The notes: generated by a model from the sequence alone, not told the origin. A DNA stretch of 55,983 nt from Endomicrobiia bacterium (GCA_025060535.1 JANXCA010000003.1:1-55983), one strand, 5' to 3'; positions 36,601 through 46,023 are shown, numbered from the stretch's first letter. Numbers and translations: made by a program.

Positions 36601-38326
36601 TATCTTGTGTTGCTTTAGGATAGGAAGATGTCTGGTTTGAAGGTTGCGACCAGTTGTTGGAGTCATCCCTTAACCATATTCTAAAATAATATAAAACTCC
36701 TTCTATTAAATTTTGTATAACGATTCTTTGTGATTCAAATGGAGTGGTATTTGTTGACCATACTAACTCATATTTGTTTTGGGGATCCGACCAGGTTCCT
36801 GAAGTCCAAAAATTAGGATCTGATGAGACATAAGTAGAATATCTTAGTCTATATTGACCACCAGTTATTGGACCACTGTTACCATCGTCTCCTGTAGCTG
36901 ACCAGGTTAAAGTTATTTCACCTGGATTTACTCCTGGTTGGGCTTGAAGATTGTTAATAGCTGAAGGTGGAGTTGTATCCGGCGGTGTATAACTATAAAG
37001 AGCAACCATTGCAAAACTCTGATGCGGATTTGTGGCACGCGATAAATATGATTCTAAATCTTGTTTACTACTAAACTGATGAGTGTAGCAATCAAAATCC
37101 CAAGCATTAAGTGTTCTGCCTGTGTTAGCTAAAACCTGAATTGTTGAAGATGCTGTCCCTTGGATACGGGTAAGTGTTCTAAGATAAACACTATTATAAC
37201 TGATACCTGAGGTTCCAGAAACAGGATAAAGGTCAGTAAAATCATTTCCAGTCCATCTTCTTGCTAAAAGTCCAGCTTGATTATAACTACCACCGCTTTG
37301 GATCCAACTTACTACAAGATAATGACTTTCATGGCCATCAGTTAGTTCCCAATCACCATCTATTTGGTAATAACCCGCACTTCCACCATTTGGATTCATT
37401 GAATACTGGGGTCCCCAGGAATTATTATCTCCATTCCATATTCTAAACCGAGTATTGCCTGAGCCTTGAACATTATAACATACAAGAATTTCATTACCAG
37501 AAGGTTTTGGTTTAGCTGAGATATGATTTGGTGAATCGCCACCACCATTAATAGGGTTAGACCAACTACTTCCATTCCAAACTCTTGCATTTACTCCTAA
37601 GGCATTATAAATTATAATTCCATCTCCAGAAATACTTTCATATGTAACTGTTACACCTTCTCTAGCATCACTATCAGAAACTCCTCCAGTTGTAACCTCG
37701 ATGTTATAATCAGTCACAAAACCGCGAATAGGACCACTTGACATCCAAACACTTGCGTATGCTCTTCTGTGGTCTTTATTTTGATAAACCATTATCACTT
37801 CTTCTCTTGTAGGACATGCTGCAAGTGTAACCCACCAAGGAAGACGTCCATCATTATGAAGATTACCTACATCTCTTACTTTTTCCCAAAATATGCCGTT
37901 CCAGATTGTATATTTTAGTGCTGTGGTCCCGTCTGAATAAACAATTATTGCGTGGCCATTTTTTGTATAAACCACATCAAACCATCTTGAATCAGAGTTA
38001 CCACCTGAACGAATAATTCTTGGGGTTTCTCCCCAACCACCAGTAGATGTCCAGGTAGAACAATAAAGAGTACCGGAGTTATCTAAAGCAAGCACCATTA
38101 CTTCAGGCCTTGTAGGACAGGCAGCAGCACGAATAAAGTTTATTGGTGTAGTAATTCCGGGAACTTGTTCTTCTGAAGAAAATCCTGATTGTGTATCGTA
38201 AATTCTATATTTTAGACCTGTATTGTCTCCATATAAAACTATGCCAGCCGGTGCTGAATAAAGAAAATCTGAAAAGAAAATTATCACTATAAAAATTAAT
38301 AAAAATGTGTTTATTTTTATTTTCAT
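33650..38326 (-). CDS. Large secreted FN3-repeat protein with C-terminal sorting-like domain
   Basis: The 1558-residue protein has a signal peptide (about 1-25), an N-terminal region (about 26-450) with repeated blocks such as AAACPTRPEVMVLALDNSG and LAACPTREEVIMVYQNKD suggesting a beta-propeller, then about seven fibronectin type III-like domains (for example EITLTWSATGDDGNSG). The last about 80 residues form a FlgD-Ig/T9SS-like CTD: TRIYDLRGNL, IYIWDGKDKNNE, AGPYVYEIKVG and final IIIVAR. No catalytic motif was recognised; it is likely a cell-surface adhesin or structural protein. A promoter-like site is at 38368-38396. The PorV-like gene 14 nt downstream may encode its export partner. Confidence 0.8.
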   Translation of the reverse strand: MKIKINTFLLIFIVIIFFSDFLYSAPAGIVLYGDNTGLKYRIYDTQSGFSSEEQVPGITTPINFIRAAACPTRPEVMVLALDNSGTLYCSTWTSTGGWGETPRIIRSGGNSDSRWFDVVYTKNGHAIIVYSDGTTALKYTIWNGIFWEKVRDVGNLHNDGRLPWWVTLAACPTREEVIMVYQNKDHRRAYASVWMSSGPIRGFVTDYNIEVTTGGVSDSDAREGVTVTYESISGDGIIIYNALGVNARVWNGSSWSNPINGGGDSPNHISAKPKPSGNEILVCYNVQGSGNTRFRIWNGDNNSWGPQYSMNPNGGSAGYYQIDGDWELTDGHESHYLVVSWIQSGGSYNQAGLLARRWTGNDFTDLYPVSGTSGISYNSVYLRTLTRIQGTASSTIQVLANTGRTLNAWDFDCYTHQFSSKQDLESYLSRATNPHQSFAMVALYSYTPPDTTPPSAINNLQAQPGVNPGEITLTWSATGDDGNSGPITGGQYRLRYSTYVSSDPNFWTSGTWSDPQNKYELVWSTNTTPFESQRIVIQNLIEGVLYYFRIWLRDDSNNWSQPSNQTSSYPKATQDTTPPSKIQNVSLTPGPSASQITLTWQATGDNGNTGNILNGMYRIRYATFTQVDWTSSIGWNDVSTRYQIEASTNIVAGSFQTNILSNLIEGTTYYIRIWLRDENEENWSEPSDIFSTYAKPQPPAPITDLKAEGYFFGIKEGELRIVWTAVGDNGYVGQAKEYIIKVSTISNIENEEDFENAKLLSEFSPVIIPPPAVAGSVQSLVISNLTPGVTYYFAIKVKDNAGLLSSWSRDLNNNPNNYAMAFDEPPPKVSNLTVVELDTRVILQWSYNFSTVRDFSHFVVYCDSTSDILWDDGSIISKTTSTTLSISGLENDRLYAFKIIAVDLGPYVLESEPAIISAVPKISIPLKAENFIGTAISTTSILWSWKYTSLNVTKALIYDSKGSLLYEIFIDTIVSNTGEFIEKNLSPNTSSQVNYIILSNQVGNSPPSYIQSQVFTFSNPPSQIQLIWISSVNYMLIFSSNANPVYTRYAIYMSTDDITYVKIKDKEDNFTINQLPLNVTLQQDSVYFFKIWSYNQQDIPSEEIKFSTGTYDEIPPAKIEDLRVTLSEIPGSVNLSWTSPGDNGNQKTFYGKFEIRWTDNPLYSWDLIPQNSRIVISTTTAPGELQNIIISGLPYNTTIYFIIRAIDDYGNTSGLSNRVSIYIPRPSKVPHYVAGIRLKQKTQNSLTIAWSKVLKNQDGSLADDIVAYNIYKSTLSLDNLTFLAKVSSETVEFTDIYYEPNKISYYTVKAVNSLNVESLVKMYVDSNGTVIFISDDKEVKVEIPYQLSFVLYKTTNEFNEDLIININKTTISGYISSYEINLYGYETSLKFYKKFENPGISIHFLVKNYPLDEIQIYLWLNPKDTIRISDVELIKTYNIIKINTVDIGLFSLKREKLIDTEIKIESIKPKIITPTSQDNNYNKSVIYISNPQKQQVLYTRIYDLRGNLITDKLTIEKKDFIYIWDGKDKNNEVVPAGPYVYEIKVGNKILRGIIIVAR

Positions 38327-38367
38327 TTTTCTTTTTTAACTTTAGTTTTATATTGTCTCTTTATCTA

Positions 38368-38396
38368 TAAATATAATTATTTTTTATATATGTCAA
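38368..38396 (-). promoter_or_regulatory. Promoter of the FN3/PorV-zinc-ribbon unit
   Basis: On the minus strand a perfect TTGACA (38391-38396) is followed by TATATT at 15-nt spacing (38370-38375) or TATTTA at 17 nt (38368-38373), about 42 nt upstream of the ATG at 38326. It lies in the 167-nt spacer after the GH5 gene; no terminator hairpin was recognised there. Confidence 0.5.
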
Positions 38397-38493
38397 CTGT
38401 TTAAAAAAATTTTTTATAAAGCGGTTTAAAAAATTAAATAAGAATTATTTTGATTGAAAATTTATGAAAAGTTAAGTTTTAGGTGTTAACTTA

Positions 38494-40866
38494 TTAATGT
38501 ATGACTAAAATTATTCCTTTTTTATGTGTGGTTTTATCTATATAGAAATAAACTCCTGGTTTTACTAAATTACCATCTCGATCCTTTCCTTCCCACTCTT
38601 TTGTTTTTAGATTTAATTTAAAATCTCCCTTCTGAGAAAATATCTGAATATTATCTGATGGGAAGATTATTTTGTCGTTTATACCATCCTTTTTCAAAGA
38701 CAATAGATAAATTTTGTTGTTAGTAAAACCACTATCAGGGATATTGAAGTTATCATCTAAGTTATCTGGAATATTATCTGTAATATTGTTAACTATAATA
38801 TTAAAATTGAAGTAAGAAGCTTGGTTTCTATTATCATATGCTATTACACTTAATATATATTCACCATTAGGAAAGTCAGCTATATCGATTTGAGGTTGCC
38901 ATATAAATTCAGAAGATGTAATGGAAGTGCTTGCTACTAAGATATTTGAAATGTAAATTTCTATCTTAGTAAGGCCAAAATCATCAGAAACATTAATTGT
39001 TAGATTAATTGTATCTGAAAATGAAGTAGTGGATAAAATCACATCTAAAGAAGGAGGATTATCTCCAGTTATGTTGTTTATGTTTATAGTTATTTGTGCT
39101 ATAACAGTTGTAGTAATAGAAACTCCAACGGCTCTAATAGTATGGGTCCCATTACTATAATCAAAGGTATTTAATATAAATGTGTAAGGAGGATTAATTT
39201 TTGAACCTATAAAGTTATTGTCTAAAAAAAGATCTACTTTGTAAATATCTGTTGATGTTTGAATATAAATTGTCGTGTGACCTGTAAGAGTTTGATTATT
39301 TAAAGGTGAAATTATATTTAGGTAGGTAGTAAAAGAAGACTGTTGAGTATTATTTATTGTGATATTTATTTCTTTTTGTGCTGTTTTATTAGAAGTATCA
39401 TACGCAACTACTCTGAGGACATAATTACCATTTTGGTATAAATTTGTATTCAAGTTGTAGTTAATTGTAGATGTTGAAACCTCTATTAATTTTGTTTGAT
39501 TTATATATAACTCCATCTTTGAAATACCTTTATCATCTGAAGCAGAAGCAGAAACTAAAACAACTCCTGAAACAACTGCGTTGTTAGATGGAGAAGTTAT
39601 ATTTACTGAAGGAGGGCGGTCTATCTGTTGTTGAGAGGTAGAGGAGGTAATAAGAGGTGCCAAGTAGGGTCTTAAGACATCCATCTTCCATTCATGAACG
39701 GAAACCCAGTCATCCTGAAGAATTCCTCCTGTATCACCTGAATTAGGATTAATACACCAAAATGTCCAAGAGTACTTACCTCCCATATATTTCATAAATT
39801 CAGTAAACCAAGTATAAGCTACTGTGTTGGACTGATTTTTAATTCCAAACTCACCTACTAAAAGATGACAAATTCCTTCATCATATATATATCCGAAAAA
39901 TTTGTTCCAAAGAGATGGCATATTATTAGGAAAAGATGGATCACTAAACCATGACTGATTATATACTTCTGGCCCATATTCATGAGGAGAATAAACTAAC
40001 TTCTCGGGTTTAATTAGATTAATTGGTCTATGTCTTACTCCTATAAGATTTCCTCCCCACCAATAAAAATCATTCTGATATTGTTCAACACCTTCAACTA
40101 TTATTAACCAATCAGGATTTACTCGTAAAATTGCATTACCACATCTCTCTGCGGCTGCTGCCCAGTCAGTAGTTTGAGCCCAAGCTGTATAATACTGAGG
40201 AAGCTCATATCCCCAACTTGCGGGCGGCTTCATTCCCATACCAGTGTTTCCATGAGGTTCGTTATCTAAATCAGCTCCGATCACTGTAGGATTACCTTTA
40301 TATCTTTCTGCTAAAAATACCCAATCTGCAATCCATTGCTCCTCAGAAAAATCTTGTGTGTACCAAAGTGTCTCATTCATATATCCATCTGCTTTTCTTG
40401 AGTGATTATCTAATATAATCTTTAATCCATATTTTCCTGCTTCTTCTATTATTTTGTCTAAAACCTGAAGTGGAGTAAGTCCTTCTAAATCCAAGTTAAG
40501 GCCTGTAAATCCTTCTGGTGCTTGTGGGTAAAGCTTAATTCCTTTCTTAGAAGCATAAGCATCATTCCCATAAGCATTAATTTGAATACCTGAGGGAGAT
40601 GTTTTTCTTAACATCTCATTACACCAAGGAATTCTTATACAATTAAAGCCTAAATCTCTAATCTGCATTATCATTGATTTATAGTCTCTCGTCCACAAAC
40701 CATGAGGAGCACAGTTGCCTGTCTCTAAACCAAACCAATTTACTCCTGTAAGACGAACTTCATTGCCATTTTCATCGTAAAGTTTATTACCTATTACTTT
40801 AAGAAATGAAGCTTCTGAAAAAGAAAAAACAAAAATGATTATTAAAAATTTTATCATAAACTTCAT
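38494..40866 (-). CDS. GH5 endoglucanase (E1-like) with Ig-like repeats and CTD
   Basis: The 790-residue protein has a signal peptide (1-20), then a GH5 cellulase domain (about 22-400) strongly resembling the Acidothermus E1 type: VNWFGLETGNCAPHGLWTRD, the acid/base E203 in DLDNEP, YWWGGNL, SFPNNMPSLWNK, the nucleophile E339 in LVGEFG, and WCINPNSGDTGGILQDDW. Three Ig-like (Big_7-type) domains follow (about 415-505, 512-600, 605-695), with PPSVNITSPSNNAVVSG as the first start. A FlgD-Ig/T9SS-like CTD closes the protein (WEGKDRDGNLVKPGVYFY). It should cleave internal beta-1,4-glucan bonds at the cell surface. It is last in the GH48/PorV/GH5 unit, 3 nt after the PorV-like gene. Confidence 0.9.
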   Translation of the reverse strand: MKFMIKFLIIIFVFSFSEASFLKVIGNKLYDENGNEVRLTGVNWFGLETGNCAPHGLWTRDYKSMIMQIRDLGFNCIRIPWCNEMLRKTSPSGIQINAYGNDAYASKKGIKLYPQAPEGFTGLNLDLEGLTPLQVLDKIIEEAGKYGLKIILDNHSRKADGYMNETLWYTQDFSEEQWIADWVFLAERYKGNPTVIGADLDNEPHGNTGMGMKPPASWGYELPQYYTAWAQTTDWAAAAERCGNAILRVNPDWLIIVEGVEQYQNDFYWWGGNLIGVRHRPINLIKPEKLVYSPHEYGPEVYNQSWFSDPSFPNNMPSLWNKFFGYIYDEGICHLLVGEFGIKNQSNTVAYTWFTEFMKYMGGKYSWTFWCINPNSGDTGGILQDDWVSVHEWKMDVLRPYLAPLITSSTSQQQIDRPPSVNITSPSNNAVVSGVVLVSASASDDKGISKMELYINQTKLIEVSTSTINYNLNTNLYQNGNYVLRVVAYDTSNKTAQKEINITINNTQQSSFTTYLNIISPLNNQTLTGHTTIYIQTSTDIYKVDLFLDNNFIGSKINPPYTFILNTFDYSNGTHTIRAVGVSITTTVIAQITININNITGDNPPSLDVILSTTSFSDTINLTINVSDDFGLTKIEIYISNILVASTSITSSEFIWQPQIDIADFPNGEYILSVIAYDNRNQASYFNFNIIVNNITDNIPDNLDDNFNIPDSGFTNNKIYLLSLKKDGINDKIIFPSDNIQIFSQKGDFKLNLKTKEWEGKDRDGNLVKPGVYFYIDKTTHKKGIILVIH

Positions 40867-40869
40867 ATT

Positions 40870-41850
40870 TTAAAAGTTGTAGCCTAAAGATACAAAATGA
40901 TTTTTTTCGTTTAAACTATTAATAATTTTAATAGCATAATCAATAAATATATTTTCTTTTAATATCGCTCCTACTCCAAATGAAAGAAACTCCGTTGGAT
41001 GTTCTTGAGAAATACTTACTTTAGAAAATCCTCCTCTTAAAAAATATTTACTTAAGTATGAAAGTTCTCCTCCCATGGAAAAATATCCATTTGAGGTATT
41101 ACCTATATCAAGGCCAATTTTTATATTTGTAGTCCTGTTAAATTTATATGTATAGTTAACCCCACCTTCGAAACTTAGATTAATAGATTCTTTATATCCT
41201 GTAGACCAAACTGCTGAGGTATTTACTAAATTATTTACTTTAAAGGAAAAACTTAAATAATTTTTTAAAAAATAAGAAAAAGAAATATCCAAAGTCGTTA
41301 CATTTGCAGAAATGTTATTGATTTTACTAAACATATATTTTATAGACCCACCTACGCAAAGGTTTTTAAGAGGTCTTGCTATTGATAAACAAACTACTAA
41401 ATTAGAATTATTGGTTTTTAGTAAATTCTCCTCTTGATATATTATTTCTTCTCCAACATCTTTTATGCCATTTTGGTTTATATCATAAAATTCTAAATTT
41501 GTAGTGTCTAATAAATCTATATCATTATAAAATACACAAATCCCTAAGTTATGAATTTTAGTAGTTTTATAGAAATTTGAATTTTTTGGAGTCTTATATA
41601 AAAAACTTAATGATAAATTATTCAAAATTCCATCTAATACTGAAGAATAAAACACTGAAATTAAATTTTTATCATAAGCCATATTAGATGGATTATTAAA
41701 AATACTATTTACAATATCATCAGATGCTAATGAAGCAACCATTCCTATACTTTTTGCTGAATTTTTTGAAACACTAAGTTCTTCAAAAAAGTTAGAAGCA
41801 AATAATCTAGTTGTGAATAAAATTAAAAACAAGAAGTTCTTACTTTTCAT
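40870..41850 (-). CDS. PorV/UPF0164-like outer-membrane barrel protein
   Basis: The 326-residue product has a signal peptide (about 1-18) and the PorV/UPF0164 pattern: SVSKNSAKSIGMVASLASDD and VNSIFNNPSNMAYDKN, then amphipathic beta strands to the C-terminus (KNHFVSLGYNF). Unlike the other two family members here it is barrel only. It sits between GH48 (5 nt) and the CTD-bearing GH5 (3 nt) in one transcription unit, making it a candidate export or attachment partner for these cellulases; that role is inference from PorV of Bacteroidota. Confidence 0.7.
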   Translation of the reverse strand: MKSKNFLFLILFTTRLFASNFFEELSVSKNSAKSIGMVASLASDDIVNSIFNNPSNMAYDKNLISVFYSSVLDGILNNLSLSFLYKTPKNSNFYKTTKIHNLGICVFYNDIDLLDTTNLEFYDINQNGIKDVGEEIIYQEENLLKTNNSNLVVCLSIARPLKNLCVGGSIKYMFSKINNISANVTTLDISFSYFLKNYLSFSFKVNNLVNTSAVWSTGYKESINLSFEGGVNYTYKFNRTTNIKIGLDIGNTSNGYFSMGGELSYLSKYFLRGGFSKVSISQEHPTEFLSFGVGAILKENIFIDYAIKIINSLNEKNHFVSLGYNF

Positions 41851-41855
41851 GTTAT

Positions 41856-43754
41856 TTATTCTCCTTCATAAAACATTGCATAGTATCCATAAGCTAAAGC
41901 CATAGCTATCTGTTGCCAAGTTCTATGATATTTATATTTAGGTGGAGGATTTTTTTGATTATATGGACCTTTAGGAGGAAGTGGTTCTCCATAATCAGGC
42001 CTTGTTTCAAAAAATCTCACACCCTCTTTAAGTTCTTTTCCCCAAGGAAAAACTTTTTTTACTCCTTTTGGAAGAGGTACAACTTGCTCCCAAAATCTTG
42101 CGTAATCGGCTCTTTCTTCTTCTGTAACAATACCTTTATCATCTCTATATCTTTCCCACATAATATCTAAAATTTTTTTTGCTATTTGCTGCGCTTCTGG
42201 TTGAGGTTTGTTAAACCATCTTCTGTTAGCTTGATCCCAAAATATCAAACACTTCACAAAAGCTCCTATTAGTCCTACATCTTTTCCATATCCTGTAACT
42301 TTACATTTTAAATCTTTTGGAGAATTATCTGCAGAACCTTCCCAGTCAATCCCTACAGGAATTTCTATATCATTATCTTTCAGTTTCATTTCTTTTAAAG
42401 CCCACTCTTTAAGCCATTTTTCACATATTTTGAATGCTTTTTTGTCTCCTGAAGCATATATGTATTGAAAAACTCTTTCCATCAACCAATACTGCCAACC
42501 CGACCAGGTGTTGCTTGGCGGATCTAAAAATACAGGATGTTGACAATACTGCATACCATAAAAAGGCCCGTTAGGTCTATCCCAATCATTTACCACTCCT
42601 CCACCAATGGCTCCATTTAAAGCTTGACAAAATTCAATAAGCTCTATTTGTCTTTTTAATGATTTATCCCAATCGTCAACTCCTATCTTTGCAAGATAAT
42701 AAGCACCAAGAGGATTTTGATATCCACAATGTATCTGGCTACAACCTATTCTCCAAGCCCATTTCTCATTTAAGGCTGCCCCCCATGCTATATACCAGGA
42801 AATTAAATAATGACAACTATCATAACCTTTACCAGGAGTCCTTCCTGCTCCAATTTTTTTGAAATACTTATCAAACATACAATATCTCAACCAATCTCCC
42901 ATCTCATACATTTTCAATCTATAATCGGATATTTTTCCCCATTTTTGTTGTTTTGCAAACTCTTCAGCCCAGTAAAACGCCTGAGCAACTCTTGCTTCTG
43001 CATCTGGTGCACAAGTATATCTCCACTGAGTTGCATTTGATTGCACAAACAAATCAACGAAACCCTGAGGTTTGTTGGTATAGTTTTCAATAGAAGGATG
43101 AGGAATTGTCTCCCAAGTAGACTCATTAGGTCCTCTTTGGAAAAGATTCACAAACACAGCTCTTTTTCTTCCACCTGAATATTTACTAAATCCATACCAG
43201 TCATCTACATCTAAAAGCCAATGCATAAGATACATCTGATGGCCATATTTGGCTGTAACATCATCAAGAGGATCCATACCCACAGGTTCATCAAAAATCA
43301 CCGGTGCTGGAAACTTATAAGGGTCTAAGTATTCAGGTACGTAAGAAGCGGGTTTATCAAAGTTATACGCGTCCATATTTAATTGTTCTGTCTTTTTATC
43401 TGGAATAAAGTATTTTTCCATTACATACCAAGACTTCTCAAAAGGTTTCCAATCCTTTGTAAAATAAGCATAAAGTACATCTAACCATATTAAAAATGAA
43501 ATTGCCTCACTTGTAGAATGCCGTCCGTAATCGTGTGCTTCTATAATTAATTTTTCAATACTGTGATAAGGAATTCCCTCTTGAGAGATATACCCATTTG
43601 CTGGATCATAGATTTCATTATACAATTCAAGAAACTTCTCCTTATATGATTTTATTCTTTGTTTTTCAGCAGAGATTTTAACTATATTTTCACTTGTGAA
43701 GCTTAAAGAATAATATAGTATTAGAAATAAAATAAAAAAATTTTTTATTTTCAT
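41856..43754 (-). CDS. GH48 processive cellulase (cellobiohydrolase)
   Basis: The 632-residue protein has a signal peptide (about 1-21) and a full-length GH48 catalytic domain. Family blocks are LYNEIYDPANGYISQEGIPY, the acid region DYGRHSTSEAISF (E83), KYGHQMYLMHWLLDVDDWYG, ESTWETIPHPSIE, and WRYTCAPDAEARVAQAFYWA containing D251, the likely base. GH48 enzymes release cellobiose processively from chain ends and are key enzymes of bacterial cellulose breakdown. It has no CBM, dockerin or CTD, so it is either secreted free or held by partners. It is the first gene of a unit with a promoter at 43793-43819; GGAG precedes the ATG. Confidence 0.95.
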   Translation of the reverse strand: MKIKNFFILFLILYYSLSFTSENIVKISAEKQRIKSYKEKFLELYNEIYDPANGYISQEGIPYHSIEKLIIEAHDYGRHSTSEAISFLIWLDVLYAYFTKDWKPFEKSWYVMEKYFIPDKKTEQLNMDAYNFDKPASYVPEYLDPYKFPAPVIFDEPVGMDPLDDVTAKYGHQMYLMHWLLDVDDWYGFSKYSGGRKRAVFVNLFQRGPNESTWETIPHPSIENYTNKPQGFVDLFVQSNATQWRYTCAPDAEARVAQAFYWAEEFAKQQKWGKISDYRLKMYEMGDWLRYCMFDKYFKKIGAGRTPGKGYDSCHYLISWYIAWGAALNEKWAWRIGCSQIHCGYQNPLGAYYLAKIGVDDWDKSLKRQIELIEFCQALNGAIGGGVVNDWDRPNGPFYGMQYCQHPVFLDPPSNTWSGWQYWLMERVFQYIYASGDKKAFKICEKWLKEWALKEMKLKDNDIEIPVGIDWEGSADNSPKDLKCKVTGYGKDVGLIGAFVKCLIFWDQANRRWFNKPQPEAQQIAKKILDIMWERYRDDKGIVTEEERADYARFWEQVVPLPKGVKKVFPWGKELKEGVRFFETRPDYGEPLPPKGPYNQKNPPPKYKYHRTWQQIAMALAYGYYAMFYEGE

Positions 43755-43792
43755 TTATTCTCCATTTTTACTTGTGTTATCTTGTATTATCA

Positions 43793-43819
43793 ATTATAAA
43801 ATATAAAAACACTTGTCAA
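43793..43819 (-). promoter_or_regulatory. Promoter of the GH48/PorV/GH5 unit
   Basis: On the minus strand a perfect TTGACA (43814-43819) and a perfect TATAAT (43793-43798) are separated by 15 nt, slightly short of the optimum, about 39 nt before the GH48 ATG at 43754. It lies in the 116-nt spacer after GH44, separating the two cellulase units. Confidence 0.6.
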
Positions 43820-43870
43820 TACTTTATTTAATTTAAAAGATAAAAACTTAAAGAAAAGAAAATTTTTTAA

Positions 43871-46003
43871 TTAACTCTCAGGCAAGATTATAAGTTCTTC
43901 AACTTCAAATTCTAACATATCTTTATTAAAAATAGAGTTTTTCTCAAACTTAAGTAAGCTAATAGAATACCTCTTAGAATCAAAAACTAATGAGGTGTTT
44001 TTTTGAGAAAAATCTATCTCTAACTTTATAGGTATATCGAAGTTATTTTTATTTACAATTATTATGTTTATTTTGTCATCAAACTTGTTCGCATATAAAC
44101 TTATATTTTTGTTACTTAAATTAGTTGTGTTCAAAACATAACCTTTATTAAAATTTTCTGAAAAAATTTTGAACACATAATAATTTACATTCTCTTCATC
44201 AGATTCGTTTATCATTCCAAATCCTCCTTCATAATCATTCAGACAAAACTGCATAATATAGTCTACTCCATATTTAGCAGATATTCCATAAATATCAGCC
44301 ATAAACAATGGTCTTACTACATTTGGATAGTTTACTTTTCCCATTGAATCCACATTTATTTCTGTTATCGCTAACTCTAAAGAAGGATTGTATCTTGAAA
44401 TCCATTCATTAAATCTTGGAATTACTCTGGTAATTATGCCTCTTACCTGATTGTAATCATAATAATTTATATATTCTTCATCCCAAAAAGTTCTTGTAGA
44501 TTCTAACATTTTTTCTGTTCCTTGAGGAATAAAATCATATGGATCTTCCCAGTTGATTCTAAATCTTGGATAAATATGAAAAGATACAACATCTATTAAA
44601 CGATATCCTTTAGGATTTTCCTTTTTATTTCTTTCAAATTCAGCACATTTCTTAATTAAATAATCAACTGCTCCTTCACAACCATTGTAAGTTATATCTC
44701 CATAAGTCCCCCAATCTAACCAAGAAGTACATATGGCTGGTGCAAAAATTTTTAAAGGTTTTTTAGATACTTTACTCTGTGCCTCACGCATTGCAATGAC
44801 AAATTTTTTCAACTTCTCAAAGTATTCAGATATGCTTATTGGTTTTTGTTGGACATCTTTGTGTGTAAGATGCCATATGCAAGGCTCATTATCCATTTCA
44901 AAAAATGTTACATCGTATTTTTTTATACCATTCAGATAATAAACTAAATCTGCTGCGTCTTTTTCATCCATACAAAATTCAAAATTGTCATTTTTTTCAT
45001 TAGGTGCATATCCTAACATATTAATCTGAATCAAAGGCTCTGCTCCTATCCTTCTTGAATACTCAACAAACTCATCTATCTTAGGAAGCTCATACACATA
45101 AGTTTCTCCAATAGAAGTGTCTCTATACCTTGAGGTTCTCCAGTTATATCTACTCATTAAGTTTCCACCTGCTCTTAAAACTTTTATATTAAGAGCTTTT
45201 ACTAAGTCCTCATTTGGAAAAGAAAATAACCACATACCCCAGTTAGTTCCGTAAAGATTTGCTGAAATCTTACCATTAGTGTTTTTGTATGGTGGATTAA
45301 AAACTTCATTATAAAAAACTTTAGCTTCTAATGAATAGTTTTTAATAGATTCAGACTTATTAATTGTAATTTTATATTTATTAAAAACATAATCTTTTTT
45401 AGGGTGATATTCCTTACTAAACTGTCTAACAAAAGAAATTTTATCTATATATATAAACCCTTTCTCTCCACTTATTCCAGATTTTGAAAATTCCAAACCA
45501 ACTACTTTGTCTAATTCTACCTCAGGGTTAAAACCTTTGTTTCTTCCTTTCCACCATCCTACTATTTTAAACTTTCTAAAGGGAATTACAATTAATTCCC
45601 AAGAAGTTGAAATTTTTATCACATACTGGTTGTATTTATTAATGTTTAAGTTTTTATCTTTGGTGACTAAATTTATGAGGACATATTCCTTAAAATTTGA
45701 ACTTTTTATTTTAAATTGTAAAGCTTGATAGTCTAAAAGATTAATTGGAGACTCAAAACTTTTTCCAACAGTAGTATAACACCACTCCCATTTGTCTGTT
45801 TTCTGTAGTGAATACTCCCACTTAAGCACATTCTCATTTTCTTCTTTTATAACTTCAGCTTTACAAGTAGAAGCTCCTCCACTAATTTGATCACCTACAA
45901 AATACCAATTTTTAAGTGGTTGATTAAAGTCTTCAATTATAATATCTTGACCAAAAACTATATTAAAAAACATTAATATAAACAAAAACATTAATATAAA
46001 CAT
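43871..46003 (-). CDS. GH44-like endoglucanase/xyloglucanase with CBM11-like module
   Basis: The 710-residue product has a signal peptide (1-18) and an N-terminal CBM11/CIA30-like beta domain (about 20-193: IIIEDFNQPLKNWYFVG, SWELIVIPFRKFK, GFIYIDKISF). The catalytic domain (about 245-620) matches GH44: YGTNWGMWLF, VLRAGGNLMSRYNWR, the acid/base E373 in FFEMDNEPCIWH, SFHIYP, and the probable nucleophile E548 in AITEIN. GH44 usually has TEYxxG at the nucleophile, so the TEINVD context is divergent. Family members cut carboxymethylcellulose and xyloglucan. No CTD is present; the protein ends with a short beta domain. It is last in the unit starting with the GH5-like gene, 20 nt after GH8. Confidence 0.8.
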   Translation of the reverse strand: MFILMFLFILMFFNIVFGQDIIIEDFNQPLKNWYFVGDQISGGASTCKAEVIKEENENVLKWEYSLQKTDKWEWCYTTVGKSFESPINLLDYQALQFKIKSSNFKEYVLINLVTKDKNLNINKYNQYVIKISTSWELIVIPFRKFKIVGWWKGRNKGFNPEVELDKVVGLEFSKSGISGEKGFIYIDKISFVRQFSKEYHPKKDYVFNKYKITINKSESIKNYSLEAKVFYNEVFNPPYKNTNGKISANLYGTNWGMWLFSFPNEDLVKALNIKVLRAGGNLMSRYNWRTSRYRDTSIGETYVYELPKIDEFVEYSRRIGAEPLIQINMLGYAPNEKNDNFEFCMDEKDAADLVYYLNGIKKYDVTFFEMDNEPCIWHLTHKDVQQKPISISEYFEKLKKFVIAMREAQSKVSKKPLKIFAPAICTSWLDWGTYGDITYNGCEGAVDYLIKKCAEFERNKKENPKGYRLIDVVSFHIYPRFRINWEDPYDFIPQGTEKMLESTRTFWDEEYINYYDYNQVRGIITRVIPRFNEWISRYNPSLELAITEINVDSMGKVNYPNVVRPLFMADIYGISAKYGVDYIMQFCLNDYEGGFGMINESDEENVNYYVFKIFSENFNKGYVLNTTNLSNKNISLYANKFDDKINIIIVNKNNFDIPIKLEIDFSQKNTSLVFDSKRYSISLLKFEKNSIFNKDMLEFEVEELIILPES

Positions 46004-46023
46004 ATATAAAATTTATCTCCTTT

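Noticed and set aside
37030..37050. TGGCAC resembling a sigma54 -24 element
   Set aside because: It is within the FN3 gene and has no TTGC at the right spacing; no convincing sigma54 promoter was found in the window despite the NtrC-type regulator.
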